Positions 7,379 to 15,109 of a DNA stretch of 33,267 nucleotides are shown piece after piece (positions within the stretch are counted from its first letter, which is position 1; the number at the start of each line of letters is the position of its first letter). The stretch is from Mycobacterium persicum (GTDB taxonomy: Bacteria; Actinomycetota; Actinomycetes; Mycobacteriales; Mycobacteriaceae), in contig NZ_MVIF01000066.1 in assembly GCF_002086675.1 (NCBI RefSeq), forward strand, positions 1-33,267, written 5' to 3'. Under the pieces are notes generated by a model, which saw only the letters and a program-made list of their open reading frames with translations, did no database searches and was not told the origin of the DNA. The position numbers and the translations under genes are program-made.

Positions 7379-8341
7379 GTGGTCAGGGCGTCGGACGGCA
7401 ACACCGCTGAGTTGTGGGTGCCCACCGGGTCGGTCACCGTACGGGTGCCCGGCAAGGTGAACCTGTACCTTGCCGTGGGTGACCGTCGCGGCGACGGCTA
7501 CCACGAGCTGACGACGGTGTTTCATGCCGTCTCGCTGGTCGACGAGGTGACGGTTCGCAATGCCGACGTGCTGTCGCTGGAGCTCGTCGGCGAGGGGGCG
7601 CACGAGCTGCCCGTCGACGAACGCAATCTCGCCTGGCAGGCGGCCGAGCTGATGGCCGAACATGTGGGCCGGGCACCCGATGTGTCGATTCTCATCGAGA
7701 AATCCATCCCGGTGGCCGGGGGGATGGCGGGCGGCAGCGCCGACGCGGCTGCCGTGCTGGTCGCGATGAATGCCCTGTGGGAACTCAGCCTGCCTCGCCG
7801 CGACCTGCGACTGCTCGCCGAGCGGTTGGGCAGCGATGTGCCGTTTGCGCTGCACGGCGGCACCGCGCTGGGCACCGGCCGCGGTGAGGAGCTGGCAACG
7901 GTGTTGTCCCGCAACACCTTCCACTGGGTGCTGACGTTCGCGCACAGCGGGCTGTCCACGCCGGCGGTATTCACCGAGCTTGATCGGCTCCGCGAGGTGG
8001 GCGACCCGCCGCGCCTCGGCGAAGCCGGGCCGGTGCTGGCAGCGCTGGCCGCGGGCGATCCGCAGCAGCTGGCGCCGCTGCTGGGTAACGAAATGCAGGC
8101 CGCCGCGGTAAGCCTGGACCCGGCGCTGCGTCGGGCGCTGCGGGCGGGTGTGGAGGCCGGTGCGCTGGCCGGCATCGTGTCGGGTTCGGGTCCGACGTGT
8201 GCGTTTCTGTGCGCCTCGGCGGAGTCCGCGATCGACGTGGGCGCGCAGCTGTCGGGGGCGGGTGTGTGCCGTACCGTGCGAGTGGCCACCGGACCGGTGC
8301 CGGGCGCCCGGGTGGTTCCGGCTCCGGTAATCCCCGAATAA
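7379..8341 (+). CDS. ispE: 4-diphosphocytidyl-2-C-methyl-D-erythritol kinase
   Basis: IspE phosphorylates CDP-methylerythritol with ATP, the fourth step of the non-mevalonate (MEP) isoprenoid pathway; in mycobacteria this feeds decaprenyl phosphate and menaquinone. It is a GHMP-family kinase: VPGKVNLYLAVGDRRGDGYHEL with the catalytic Lys region near the N-terminus, the glycine-rich ATP loop PVAGGMAGGSADAA at about residues 109-122, and the C-terminal GHMP motif SGSGPTCAFL. The length is 320 residues from GTG 7379, or 307 from GTG 7418, which matches the start I recall for M. tuberculosis. It follows ksgA by 59 bp. Confidence 0.96.
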   Translation: MVRASDGNTAELWVPTGSVTVRVPGKVNLYLAVGDRRGDGYHELTTVFHAVSLVDEVTVRNADVLSLELVGEGAHELPVDERNLAWQAAELMAEHVGRAPDVSILIEKSIPVAGGMAGGSADAAAVLVAMNALWELSLPRRDLRLLAERLGSDVPFALHGGTALGTGRGEELATVLSRNTFHWVLTFAHSGLSTPAVFTELDRLREVGDPPRLGEAGPVLAALAAGDPQQLAPLLGNEMQAAAVSLDPALRRALRAGVEAGALAGIVSGSGPTCAFLCASAESAIDVGAQLSGAGVCRTVRVATGPVPGARVVPAPVIPE

Positions 8342-8412
8342 CCGGTGTGACTTGGCTGTGAAATCCGCCTCAAACGCCCTAAGAGTTTGGCAGTTACTTA
8401 AGAGTTGCTTAA

Positions 8413-8418
8413 GATAAT
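8413..8418 (+). promoter_or_regulatory. Candidate pks16 -10 box with duplicated CTTAAG
   Basis: GATAAT resembles the vegetative -10 and lies in a locally AT-rich stretch. It abuts two CTTAAG palindromes spaced 11 bp apart (8397 and 8408), one DNA turn, which could be a regulator site. No clear -35 is seen at standard spacing. Confidence 0.35.
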
Positions 8419-8675
8419 CGGCGGTGACGGCTAGCGGTAAGCAAGGGAATGCGATTTCGTCGTCCGCCGGGCAACGCGCCGGGCGGTCCGCGAACCGCCT
8501 TCGGTCCAGGCAGGCCCGGATACGGGCCAGGCTCTTGCGCGTCGTGCGGTCCGGCGTTGGATCGTCAGCTCATCACCGAACCGAAACCTAACCGCTTCCC
8601 AATTGTGTGCGCGCGCCTGTCGCAAAGTGCCGTCCAGCAGGCGGAACATGAAACCCGGACCTTGGGGCCGGAACC

Positions 8676-8682
8676 GAGGAGG
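8676..8682 (+). promoter_or_regulatory. Strong ribosome-binding site fixing the pks16 TTG start
   Basis: GAGGAGG lies five bases before TTG at 8688. This near-perfect Shine-Dalgarno decides for the TTG as start codon. Confidence 0.75.
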
Positions 8683-8687
8683 ATGCT

Positions 8688-10322
8688 TTGAGCAGGTTTA
8701 CCGAGAAGATGTTCCGCAATGCCCGCGAGACCACCAAGGGCATGGTGACCGGTGAACCACACACCCCGGTTCGGCACACCTGGAACGAAGTCCACGAGCG
8801 AGCGCGGCGGATAGCCGGCGGCTTGGCGGCCGTCGGCGTCGGCCCCGGCGACGCGGTCGGTGTGCTGGCCGGCGCACCGGTCGAAATCGCCCCGACCGCT
8901 CAGGGGCTGTGGATGCGCGGCGCCAGCCTGACCATGCTGCACCAGCCCACCCCACGCACCGACCTCGCGTTGTGGGCCGAGGACACCACCACCGTGGTCG
9001 ACATGATCGAGGCCAAGGCGGTCATCATCTCCGAGCCCTTCCTGGCCGCCGCTCCGGTGCTGCAGGAACGCGGCATCAGGGTGCTCACGGTCGAGCAACT
9101 GCTGGCATCGGACCCGGTAGACCCGATCGAGACCGGCGAGGACGATCTGGCATTGATGCAGTTGACCTCCGGGTCGACAGGATCCCCTAAAGCGGTTCAG
9201 ATCACCCACCGCAACCTGTTCGCCAATCTCGAGGCGATGTACATCAGCGCCGAGTACAACGCAGACACCGACGTGATGATCAGCTGGTTGCCGTTGTTCC
9301 ACGACATGGGGATGATCGGCTTCTTGACCGTGCCCATGTACTTCGGCGGTGAGCTGGTCAAAGTCACCCCGATGGACTTCATGCGCGACACCCTGCTGTG
9401 GGCCAAGCTGATCGACAAGTACCGGGGCACCATGACAGCTGCCCCGAACTTCGCTTATTCACTGTTCGCCAAGCGGCTGCGCAAGCAGGCCAAGCCCGGC
9501 CAGTTCGACCTGTCCACGTTGCGGTTTGCGCTGTCCGGCGCCGAGCCGGTCGAGCCGGCCGACGTCGAGGACCTGTGCGAAGCCGGCGCCCCGTTCGGGC
9601 TCAAACCGCAGGCGATCCTGCCCGCCTACGGGATGGCCGAGATCACGCTCGCGGTGGCGTTCTCCGAGTGCGGCGCCGGTCTGGTGGTCGACGAGGTGGA
9701 CGCCGACCTGTTGGCCGCGCTGCGCCGCGCGGTGCCGGCCACCAAGGGCAACACCCGTCGGCTGGCCTCGCTGGGCCCGCTGCTGCAGGGGATCGAGGCG
9801 CGCATCGTCGACGAGGACGGCAACATCCTGCCGCCGCGGGGCGTCGGGGTGATCGAGCTGCGGGGCGAGTCGGTGACACCCGGCTACATCACGATGGGCG
9901 GATTCATCCCGGCGCAGGACGCGCAGGGGTGGTATGACACCGGTGACCTCGGCTACCGCATGGAGAACGGACACGTCGTCGTCTGCGGCCGGGTGAAGGA
10001 CGTCATCATCATGGCTGGCCGCAACATCTACCCGACCGACATCGAGCGGGCCGCCGGCCGGGTCGCCGGGGTGCGTCCGGGTTGTGCGGTGGCAGTGCGG
10101 CTCGACGCCGGGCATTCGCGCGAGACTTTCGCGGTGGCGGTGGAGTCCAATGCCTTCGAGGATCCCGCCGAGGTGCGCCGCATCGAGCACCAGGTGGCCC
10201 ACGAGGTGGTCGCCGAGGTCGACGTGCGTCCGCGTAATGTCGTGGTTCTCGGTCCGGGCACCATCCCCAAGACGCCGTCGGGCAAGCTGCGACGGGCCAA
10301 CTCCGTCACCCTGGTCACCTAG
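8688..10322 (+). CDS. pks16: Acyl-CoA/acyl-AMP ligase (Pks16, FadD-like)
   Basis: Despite its name in M. tuberculosis, this 544-residue protein is not a polyketide synthase but a single adenylate-forming enzyme that activates a carboxylic acid as acyl-AMP, then probably as a thioester. The ANL core motifs are in order: LTSGSTGSPKAVQITH (phosphate loop, about 162-177), LPLFHDMGM, YGMAEITLA, YDTGDLGY (about 416-423), GRVKDVIIMAGRNIYPTDIE (hinge), and PKTPSGKLRR near the C-terminus with the catalytic Lys. No carrier, ketosynthase or thioesterase domain is fused. It starts at TTG 8688 behind a strong GAGGAGG and ends in an unusually strong hairpin terminator. The substrate is unknown; mycobacterial relatives activate long-chain lipids. 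Confidence 0.93.
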   Translation: MSRFTEKMFRNARETTKGMVTGEPHTPVRHTWNEVHERARRIAGGLAAVGVGPGDAVGVLAGAPVEIAPTAQGLWMRGASLTMLHQPTPRTDLALWAEDTTTVVDMIEAKAVIISEPFLAAAPVLQERGIRVLTVEQLLASDPVDPIETGEDDLALMQLTSGSTGSPKAVQITHRNLFANLEAMYISAEYNADTDVMISWLPLFHDMGMIGFLTVPMYFGGELVKVTPMDFMRDTLLWAKLIDKYRGTMTAAPNFAYSLFAKRLRKQAKPGQFDLSTLRFALSGAEPVEPADVEDLCEAGAPFGLKPQAILPAYGMAEITLAVAFSECGAGLVVDEVDADLLAALRRAVPATKGNTRRLASLGPLLQGIEARIVDEDGNILPPRGVGVIELRGESVTPGYITMGGFIPAQDAQGWYDTGDLGYRMENGHVVVCGRVKDVIIMAGRNIYPTDIERAAGRVAGVRPGCAVAVRLDAGHSRETFAVAVESNAFEDPAEVRRIEHQVAHEVVAEVDVRPRNVVVLGPGTIPKTPSGKLRRANSVTLVT

Positions 10323-10343
10323 CGTTTCGATCGCGAGCAGACA

Positions 10344-10382
10344 CAAAATCGCCCAATTCCCCAAGGAAATTGGGCGATTTTG
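10344..10382 (+). terminator. Strong intrinsic terminator after pks16
   Basis: Positions 10344-10358 and 10368-10382 are perfect 15-bp reverse complements around a 9-nt loop, 21 bp after the pks16 stop. The 3' arm ends GATTTTG and the 5' arm starts CAAAATC, so it has a short U run on either strand. Such canonical hairpins are uncommon in mycobacteria. Confidence 0.85.
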
Positions 10383-10583
10383 CGTCCCCCCGCAAGCGGG
10401 AGGTACATCCAGCTCGCGGATGCGGCGGCCGGGTTGCGTCGACAAACCACCTCCCTGGACAGTCAACCAGTGGTGGAATGGTCTGGCCGATCGATACTGG
10501 GCGGCCCGAATGATGTGGTGACCGCTGCGGAGTGCCGCTTGCCGAACAGCAGGCCCCATCCGAAACCGAAGGGAGCAGTACCC

Positions 10584-11558
10584 ATGTTGTTCGCCTCCCG
10601 AGCAGCGGTGATGCGAGTTGTCGCCGGCCTTTCCGTCGTTGTTCTCATTGCGGCCGCCTGCGGCAGCACCAAAGATAGTGCTTCGCAATCAACGAATGCG
10701 CCGGCAACAACAAGTGCGGCAAGCCAGCCGCGGACCGTTTCGACGACCTTCATCAGCTACAGCTCGAACCAGAAGTTCGAAGCTACCGTCGATGCACTGC
10801 AGAAGGCGGCCGCCGACAAGGGGATGATGATCGTCGGAGACCTCAACCAGGACGCGGTGCTGGCGGCTACCGGGCTGCAATTGCCGGGGGCGCATAGCTT
10901 CTTTATCGGCAATCTGCGGATCGGTAAGACGTTTTTCGACGCCACCCAGGCGATCGGCGCGGTGATCCCGGTACGAGTGCACGTCTGGGTGGACGGCGAC
11001 GGTCCGGCCCACATCAGCTACTTCGATCCGGCCCCGGAGTTCACCGCCGTCGACCCCGCTCTCGGCGACGCCGGGCAGCAGATCTCCCAATCGATTCGCA
11101 CCATCGCCGAAGCCGCGGTGGGCGCCGGCGCCGCACCTCAGGCAACCCCTCAGGTGACCAAGGTCGACACGACATTCATCACCGTCGACACATCAAGTTC
11201 GTTCGAGACGACGATTGGCGCGTTGCACACCGCGGCCGACCAGAACGGGATGACCGTCCTGGGCGATGTCAACCAGGCCAGCAGGCTCGAGGCGATCGGA
11301 CTGCAGTTGCAGCGGTCGCACAGTTTCTTCGTCGGTAATCCGCAGATCGGCAAGACGCTCTTCGGCGCCACGCAAGCGATCGGCGCGGTGGTTCCGCTAC
11401 GGATGCAGGTCTGGGCGGAGAGCCGCGGTCCGGCGCACATCAGCTACTTCGACCCGGCGCCGCTGCTCAGCGTCGTCGACCCGGCTCGCGCCGACGTCGG
11501 GCAGCAGGTGTCGCAGGCGATCCGCACCGTTGCCGACGCCGCGGCGTCGACGCACTAG
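10584..11558 (+). CDS. Lipoprotein with two tandem DUF302 domains
   Basis: The 324-residue product has a basic N-terminus, a hydrophobic stretch and a lipobox IAAAC with the lipidated Cys at residue 26, then a Ser/Thr/Ala-rich linker. Two copies of one domain follow: about 48-178 and about 193-322. They share the core IGKT.F.ATQAIGAV.P and AHISYFDPAP, and SFFIGNLRIGKTFF matches SFFVGNPQIGKTLF. This wording fits DUF302, a small alpha/beta domain of unknown function. The ATG at 10584 has GGGAG upstream; the frame is open further 5' but only this start gives a signal peptide. Transcription is isolated by the pks16 terminator, and the gene converges on pth. I recall no counterpart at this spot in M. 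tuberculosis. Confidence 0.85.
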   Translation: MLFASRAAVMRVVAGLSVVVLIAAACGSTKDSASQSTNAPATTSAASQPRTVSTTFISYSSNQKFEATVDALQKAAADKGMMIVGDLNQDAVLAATGLQLPGAHSFFIGNLRIGKTFFDATQAIGAVIPVRVHVWVDGDGPAHISYFDPAPEFTAVDPALGDAGQQISQSIRTIAEAAVGAGAAPQATPQVTKVDTTFITVDTSSSFETTIGALHTAADQNGMTVLGDVNQASRLEAIGLQLQRSHSFFVGNPQIGKTLFGATQAIGAVVPLRMQVWAESRGPAHISYFDPAPLLSVVDPARADVGQQVSQAIRTVADAAASTH

Positions 11559-11589
11559 ACGCACCAAAAGCGATCCGGCTGACGCGGGA

Positions 11590-12171
11590 TCACCCCTGCC
11601 AGGCGTGGACCCGATTCTGCGCGGGCTCCAGCCCCATTTCGATGAGCAACTCGGTGGCGTCTGCGGCCTGCTCGCAGATGGTCGGGACGTCGGCCCGTTC
11701 GGCGGCGGTGAAGTTCTCCAAGACGAACGCCGCCGGGTCCTTGCGTCCGGGCGGACGGCCGATACCGATGCGCACCCGCTGAAAGTCCTTGGTGCCCAAT
11801 GCAGCCGCCACCGAGCGCAGCCCGTTGTGGCCGCCCTCGCCGCCACCGAGCTTGAGCCGGATGCGACCGAAGTCCAGGTCGAGGTCGTCGTGGATGACCA
11901 CGACGTCGGCCGGCGCCACCGAGTAGAACGTGGCCAGCGGGCCCACCTGGCGGCCCGACTCGTTCATGTAGCAGCGCGGCTTTGCCAGCACCACCGAGTG
12001 TCCCGCCAGCCGGCCAGTAACGACTTCGGCCCCGGAACGCTTGTGCCCCTTGAATTTCGAGCCCAACCGCGTGGCCAACAGGTCGGCAACCATGAAGCCG
12101 AGGTTGTGCCGGGTGCGCGCGTAGCTGTCTCCGGGGTTGCCGAGGCCGATGACCAGGAAGGGCTCGGCCAC
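11590..12171 (-). CDS. pth: Peptidyl-tRNA hydrolase
   Basis: Pth frees peptides from peptidyl-tRNAs that drop off the ribosome, recycling tRNA; it is essential in bacteria. The 193-residue protein is of normal length. The active-site motifs are present: GLGNPGDSYARTRHNLGF with the catalytic His, the conserved Asn in YMNESG, VIHDDLDLDFG with the catalytic Asp, and GGGEGGHNGLRS. It lies 12 bp downstream of rplY in the same direction, so the two are cotranscribed. It converges on the DUF302 lipoprotein gene with 31 bp between the stops. Confidence 0.97.
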   Translation of the reverse strand: MAEPFLVIGLGNPGDSYARTRHNLGFMVADLLATRLGSKFKGHKRSGAEVVTGRLAGHSVVLAKPRCYMNESGRQVGPLATFYSVAPADVVVIHDDLDLDFGRIRLKLGGGEGGHNGLRSVAAALGTKDFQRVRIGIGRPPGRKDPAAFVLENFTAAERADVPTICEQAADATELLIEMGLEPAQNRVHAWQG

Positions 12172-12183
12172 GTCGCGGGCCGC

Positions 12184-12846
12184 CTACTCGCGCTCTTCTG
12201 CGGCGGTTTCGGCTTCTGAGGCCTCTTTTCCGGCCTCTTCGGCGGCCGCGGCTTCGGCAACCTCTCCTGCGCCCTCTTCGGCGAGATCTTCGGCCGTCGG
12301 CGCATTCACCACGTTGACCACCAGCATGTCCGGGTCGGAGATCAAGTTGACGCCCCGTGGCAGCGCGATCTTCCCGGCGGTGAACTGGGTGCCGGGCTCC
12401 GCATCCTCGACCGACACGGTCAGGTGCTCGGGAATCGACAGCGCCTCCGCTTCGATCTCGACGGCGTTGGTTTCCTGGGTCACCAAGGTGCCCGACGCAG
12501 CCTCGCCTTCCACCACGACGGCGACCTCGACGACGACCTTCTCACCGCGCCGGACCACCAGCAGGTCGGCGTGCTGAATGGTGCGGCGGATCGGGTGGAT
12601 GTCCAGCGCTTTGGTCAGCGCCAGCTGCTCCTTCCCGGCGATGTCCAGGGTCAGCACCGCGTTGGTGCCCGAGTGCCGCAGCACCGCGGCGAAGTCGTGC
12701 CCGGGCAGCTCCAAGTGCTGGGGTTCGGCGCCGTGGCCGTACAGGACGGCCGGAATCCTGCCGTCGCGGCGGGCTCGCCGCGACGCGCCCTTGCCGGTCT
12801 CGGTCCGCACCGTGACCTTCAGTTGGTTGACTGCAGCCTTGGCCAT
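12184..12846 (-). CDS. rplY: 50S ribosomal protein L25, CTC form
   Basis: L25 binds 5S rRNA on the large subunit; the long CTC form adds a second beta domain and occurs with general stress functions in Gram-positives. The 220-residue product has the L25 domain at about 6-95 (RTETGKGASRRARRDGRIPAVLYGHG), the TL5-type C-terminal domain at about 100-190, and an Ala/Glu-rich acidic tail. The ATG at 12846 is chosen because AGGAG precedes it and MAKAAVNQLKVTVRTETG is the normal N-terminus; the frame is open 14 codons further 5'. It is followed by pth after 12 bp. The 181 bp to lpqT should hold the promoter. Confidence 0.95.
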   Translation of the reverse strand: MAKAAVNQLKVTVRTETGKGASRRARRDGRIPAVLYGHGAEPQHLELPGHDFAAVLRHSGTNAVLTLDIAGKEQLALTKALDIHPIRRTIQHADLLVVRRGEKVVVEVAVVVEGEAASGTLVTQETNAVEIEAEALSIPEHLTVSVEDAEPGTQFTAGKIALPRGVNLISDPDMLVVNVVNAPTAEDLAEEGAGEVAEAAAAEEAGKEASEAETAAEERE

Positions 12847-13027
12847 TTGTGTCGCTCCTGTGTGCTCGAAACCCACGTCATAGGGCACGGCAAGGATCGC
12901 GACGAAAGTGTCGGTCTCCGTCGATAACGGTGCTGGTCTTTCGCACCCTCGCCGTGACGCCCGGCCAGGTTAGCGCATCGGCACCGCAGAGGGGAAATTC
13001 GGCTGCCCTCGCGTCATCGCCGCGTCA

Positions 13028-13690
13028 TCACCGCAACTTCACTGCTACCGCGAAACCGCGGATGATCGCCTCGATGTCGGGCGCATTCGCGGCCGCTTCG
13101 GTGGCCAGGCTGGTGATCGTGAGCTGAACCAGATACCGCTGATTGTCCGGCGGTGGCCCGGTGGGAACCACGACCCGGTTCCAGCTGTGCAGCCGGGTTC
13201 CGTCGAGGTCGTAGCTGCCTTGCATCATCGACGACGGAAAGCCGTTGAAGTCTGCCGTCGACGCGTCCAGCTGCTTGAAGTTGTCGAACAACTGGGCGTC
13301 TTCGTTGCCGCGCCTGGCCACGTCGGCGGGATTGAAGTCTCCGCGGAGCTTGAACACCACCAGCCTGGCCGTCGGATACTTGCCGCCTTTGGAGATGATC
13401 ACCGTCTCCGGGCTGATCTTCGGACCGGTATACGGTGACCAGCCCGGTGGGGTCGGAATGGACACTGTCAGACCGTTCAGTTTGCTCGGCGCCAGCTGTT
13501 CGCCGCTGACCCCGATGCTTTCCAGGTACTTCGACAGCGGAACCGGCCGTGCCGTCGTGGTCGGGGTGCTGGTGGTCGCACCTGTCGTCAAGATGGACTG
13601 GAAGTCCGGGGGTTTCGCCGGGGAGCAGGCGACCGATGACGTCGCCACCGCGATGGCGACGACGGCCGCGTTGCGCCGGCGAGCGATCAC
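13028..13690 (-). CDS. lpqT: Lipoprotein LpqT
   Basis: This 220-residue protein is a secreted, lipid-anchored member of the mycobacterial LpqN/LpqT family: signal peptide with lipobox SVAC (Cys 22), a Thr/Pro-rich linker, then a single globular domain with GLTVSIPTPPGWSPYTGP and a C-terminal region ending FAVAVKLR. The molecular function is not well established; LpqN relatives have been linked to envelope biogenesis. The GTG start overlaps the arsC stop by four bases (GTGA), so translation is coupled. It lies at the 3' end of the prsA-arsC-lpqT group. Confidence 0.92.
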   Translation of the reverse strand: MIARRRNAAVVAIAVATSSVACSPAKPPDFQSILTTGATTSTPTTTARPVPLSKYLESIGVSGEQLAPSKLNGLTVSIPTPPGWSPYTGPKISPETVIISKGGKYPTARLVVFKLRGDFNPADVARRGNEDAQLFDNFKQLDASTADFNGFPSSMMQGSYDLDGTRLHSWNRVVVPTGPPPDNQRYLVQLTITSLATEAAANAPDIEAIIRGFAVAVKLR

Positions 13691-14043
13691 AGAATCTCGC
13701 GAACGGCGTCGACCGGCCGAGCCAGCCGGGTGCCCTTCGAGGTGACCACAAAAGGCCGTTCGATCAGGATGGGGTGCTCGGCCATCGCGTCGAGCAGTTC
13801 GTCGTCGGTGGCGTCGGCGAGGTTCAGTTCGGTGTAGAGCGGTTCGCGTTTGCGTATCGCGGTCCGTACCTCGATGCCGGCGTCTCGGATCAGCTGCACC
13901 AGCTGGTCCCGGGACGGCGGGGTTTTCAGGTATTCAACGATGACGGGCTCGAGGTTGTTGTCGCGCAGCAACTCCAGCGTCTTGCGCGAGGTGCCGCACC
14001 TGGGGTTGTGGTAGATGACGGGTTCTCCTGCGGCCGCGGCCAT
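13687..14043 (-). CDS. arsC: ArsC-type arsenate reductase (glutaredoxin-dependent) or related Spx/ArsC protein
   Basis: The 118-residue protein has the ArsC thioredoxin-like fold: YHNPRCGTSR with the redox Cys at residue 16, then KTPPSRDQLVQLI, and near the C-terminus HPILIERPFVV with the conserved Arg-Pro. Family members reduce arsenate to arsenite with glutathione and glutaredoxin; mycobacteria use mycothiol instead, so the partner is uncertain. There is no arsR, efflux pump or other ars gene nearby. The ATG directly abuts the prsA stop and its own stop overlaps lpqT by 4 nt, so it sits inside a tight operon. I recall no arsC between lpqT and prsA in M. tuberculosis H37Rv, so this may be an insertion here or a loss there. 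Confidence 0.9.
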   Translation of the reverse strand: MAAAAGEPVIYHNPRCGTSRKTLELLRDNNLEPVIVEYLKTPPSRDQLVQLIRDAGIEVRTAIRKREPLYTELNLADATDDELLDAMAEHPILIERPFVVTSKGTRLARPVDAVREIL

Positions 14044-15024
14044 CTACGCGTCCCCGTCGAAAAGCCCTGTGACTGAGCCGTTTTCGAAAACCGCGCGAAT
14101 GGTGCTGGCCAGCAGCGGAGCAATAGACAAGACCGTCAGCTGGGGGAAACGCTTCTGCTCGGTGATGGGAAGCGTGTTGGTGACGATCACCTCGCGGGCT
14201 CCGCACGCCGCCAGCCGCTCGGCGGCCGGGTCGGACAGCACACCGTGGGTGGCCGCGATGATCACGTCGGCGGCGCCGTCGTTGTGCAACAGCTGCACGG
14301 CGCCGGCGATGGTGCCGCCGGTGTCGATCATGTCGTCGATCAGCACACAGGTGCGGCCGGAGACTTCACCGACGACGCGGTTGGACACCACCTGGTTGGA
14401 GACGCGCGGGTCGCGGGTCTTGTGAATGAAGGCCAGCGGGACACCGCCCAATGCGTCGGCCCACTTCTCGGCGATGCGCACCCGGCCCGAGTCGGGGGAC
14501 ACCACCACCATGTTGCCGTCGGGGTAGTTGTCCCTGATATAGCCGGTCAGCAGGTTCTGGCCACGCATGTGGTCGACCGGTCCGTCGAAGAAGCCCTGGA
14601 TCTGGTCGGTGTGCAGGTCGACGGTCACGATGCGGTCGGCGCCGGCGGTCTTGAGCAGGTCGGCGACCAGCCGCGCCGAGATCGGCTCGCGGCCGCGGTG
14701 CTTCTTGTCCTGCCGGGCGTACGGGTAGAACGGCATGACCGCGGTGATCCGCTTGGCACTGCCCCGCTTGAGCGCGTCGATCATGATCAGCTGTTCCATC
14801 AGCCAGGTGTTCACCGGTGCCGGGCAGGACTGCAGGACGAATGCGTCGCAGCCCCGCACCGATTCGTTGAAGCGCACGAAGATCTCGCCGTTGGCGAACT
14901 CCCGCGCGTCCTGCGCGGTGACATGGACGTCGAGTTCCTTGGCGACCTGCTCGGCCAGCTCCGGATGGGCGCGGCCGCTGAAGAGCATCAGGTTTTTTCG
15001 ATTGTCGGTCCAGTCGTGGCTCAA
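14044..15024 (-). CDS. prsA: Ribose-phosphate pyrophosphokinase (PRPP synthase)
   Basis: PrsA makes 5-phosphoribosyl-1-diphosphate from ribose 5-phosphate and ATP for purine, pyrimidine, His and Trp synthesis, and in mycobacteria for decaprenylphosphoryl-arabinose, the precursor of cell-wall arabinan. The 326-residue class I enzyme has FNESVRGCDAFVLQS, the flexible-loop region YARQDKKHRGREPISA, the metal-binding DLHTDQIQGFF, VVSPDSGRVRIAEKWA, and the PRPP loop VLIDDMIDTGGT. The start is TTG at 15024 with GAGGG upstream, giving the conserved N-terminus MSHDWTDNRKNLMLF. It lies 85 bp downstream of glmU in the same direction, and arsC abuts its stop. Confidence 0.97.
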   Translation of the reverse strand: MSHDWTDNRKNLMLFSGRAHPELAEQVAKELDVHVTAQDAREFANGEIFVRFNESVRGCDAFVLQSCPAPVNTWLMEQLIMIDALKRGSAKRITAVMPFYPYARQDKKHRGREPISARLVADLLKTAGADRIVTVDLHTDQIQGFFDGPVDHMRGQNLLTGYIRDNYPDGNMVVVSPDSGRVRIAEKWADALGGVPLAFIHKTRDPRVSNQVVSNRVVGEVSGRTCVLIDDMIDTGGTIAGAVQLLHNDGAADVIIAATHGVLSDPAAERLAACGAREVIVTNTLPITEQKRFPQLTVLSIAPLLASTIRAVFENGSVTGLFDGDA

Positions 15025-15109
15025 CGCGCTGCCCTCGCCGTATCGGGATCGAAATGGATGACTTATCGTACGGGGCCTGGAGGTGTCGCCGGGTAGCCGG
15101 CACCCTTAT

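Larger units (their letters stand above)
8342..8687. other. Intergenic region before pks16, likely long leader
   Basis: I see no convincing gene in these 346 bp. Two frames (80 residues forward, 72 reverse) are Arg/Pro-rich with no recognisable features. The 5' part is AT-richer than its surroundings, with CTTAAG at 8397-8402 and again at 8408-8413, then GATAAT at 8413-8418, a plausible -10. A transcript from there would carry about 260 nt before the pks16 start. Confidence 0.45.

Noticed and set aside
8449..8691. An 80-codon open frame between ispE and pks16
   Set aside because: It has no ribosome-binding site, is Pro/Arg/Gly-rich and overlaps the pks16 ribosome-binding site; more likely leader sequence.
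9459..10688. A 409-codon open frame antisense to pks16 and the terminator
   Set aside because: It reads through the pks16 terminator hairpin and into the lipoprotein signal-peptide region; composition is His/Arg-rich as expected for an antisense shadow.
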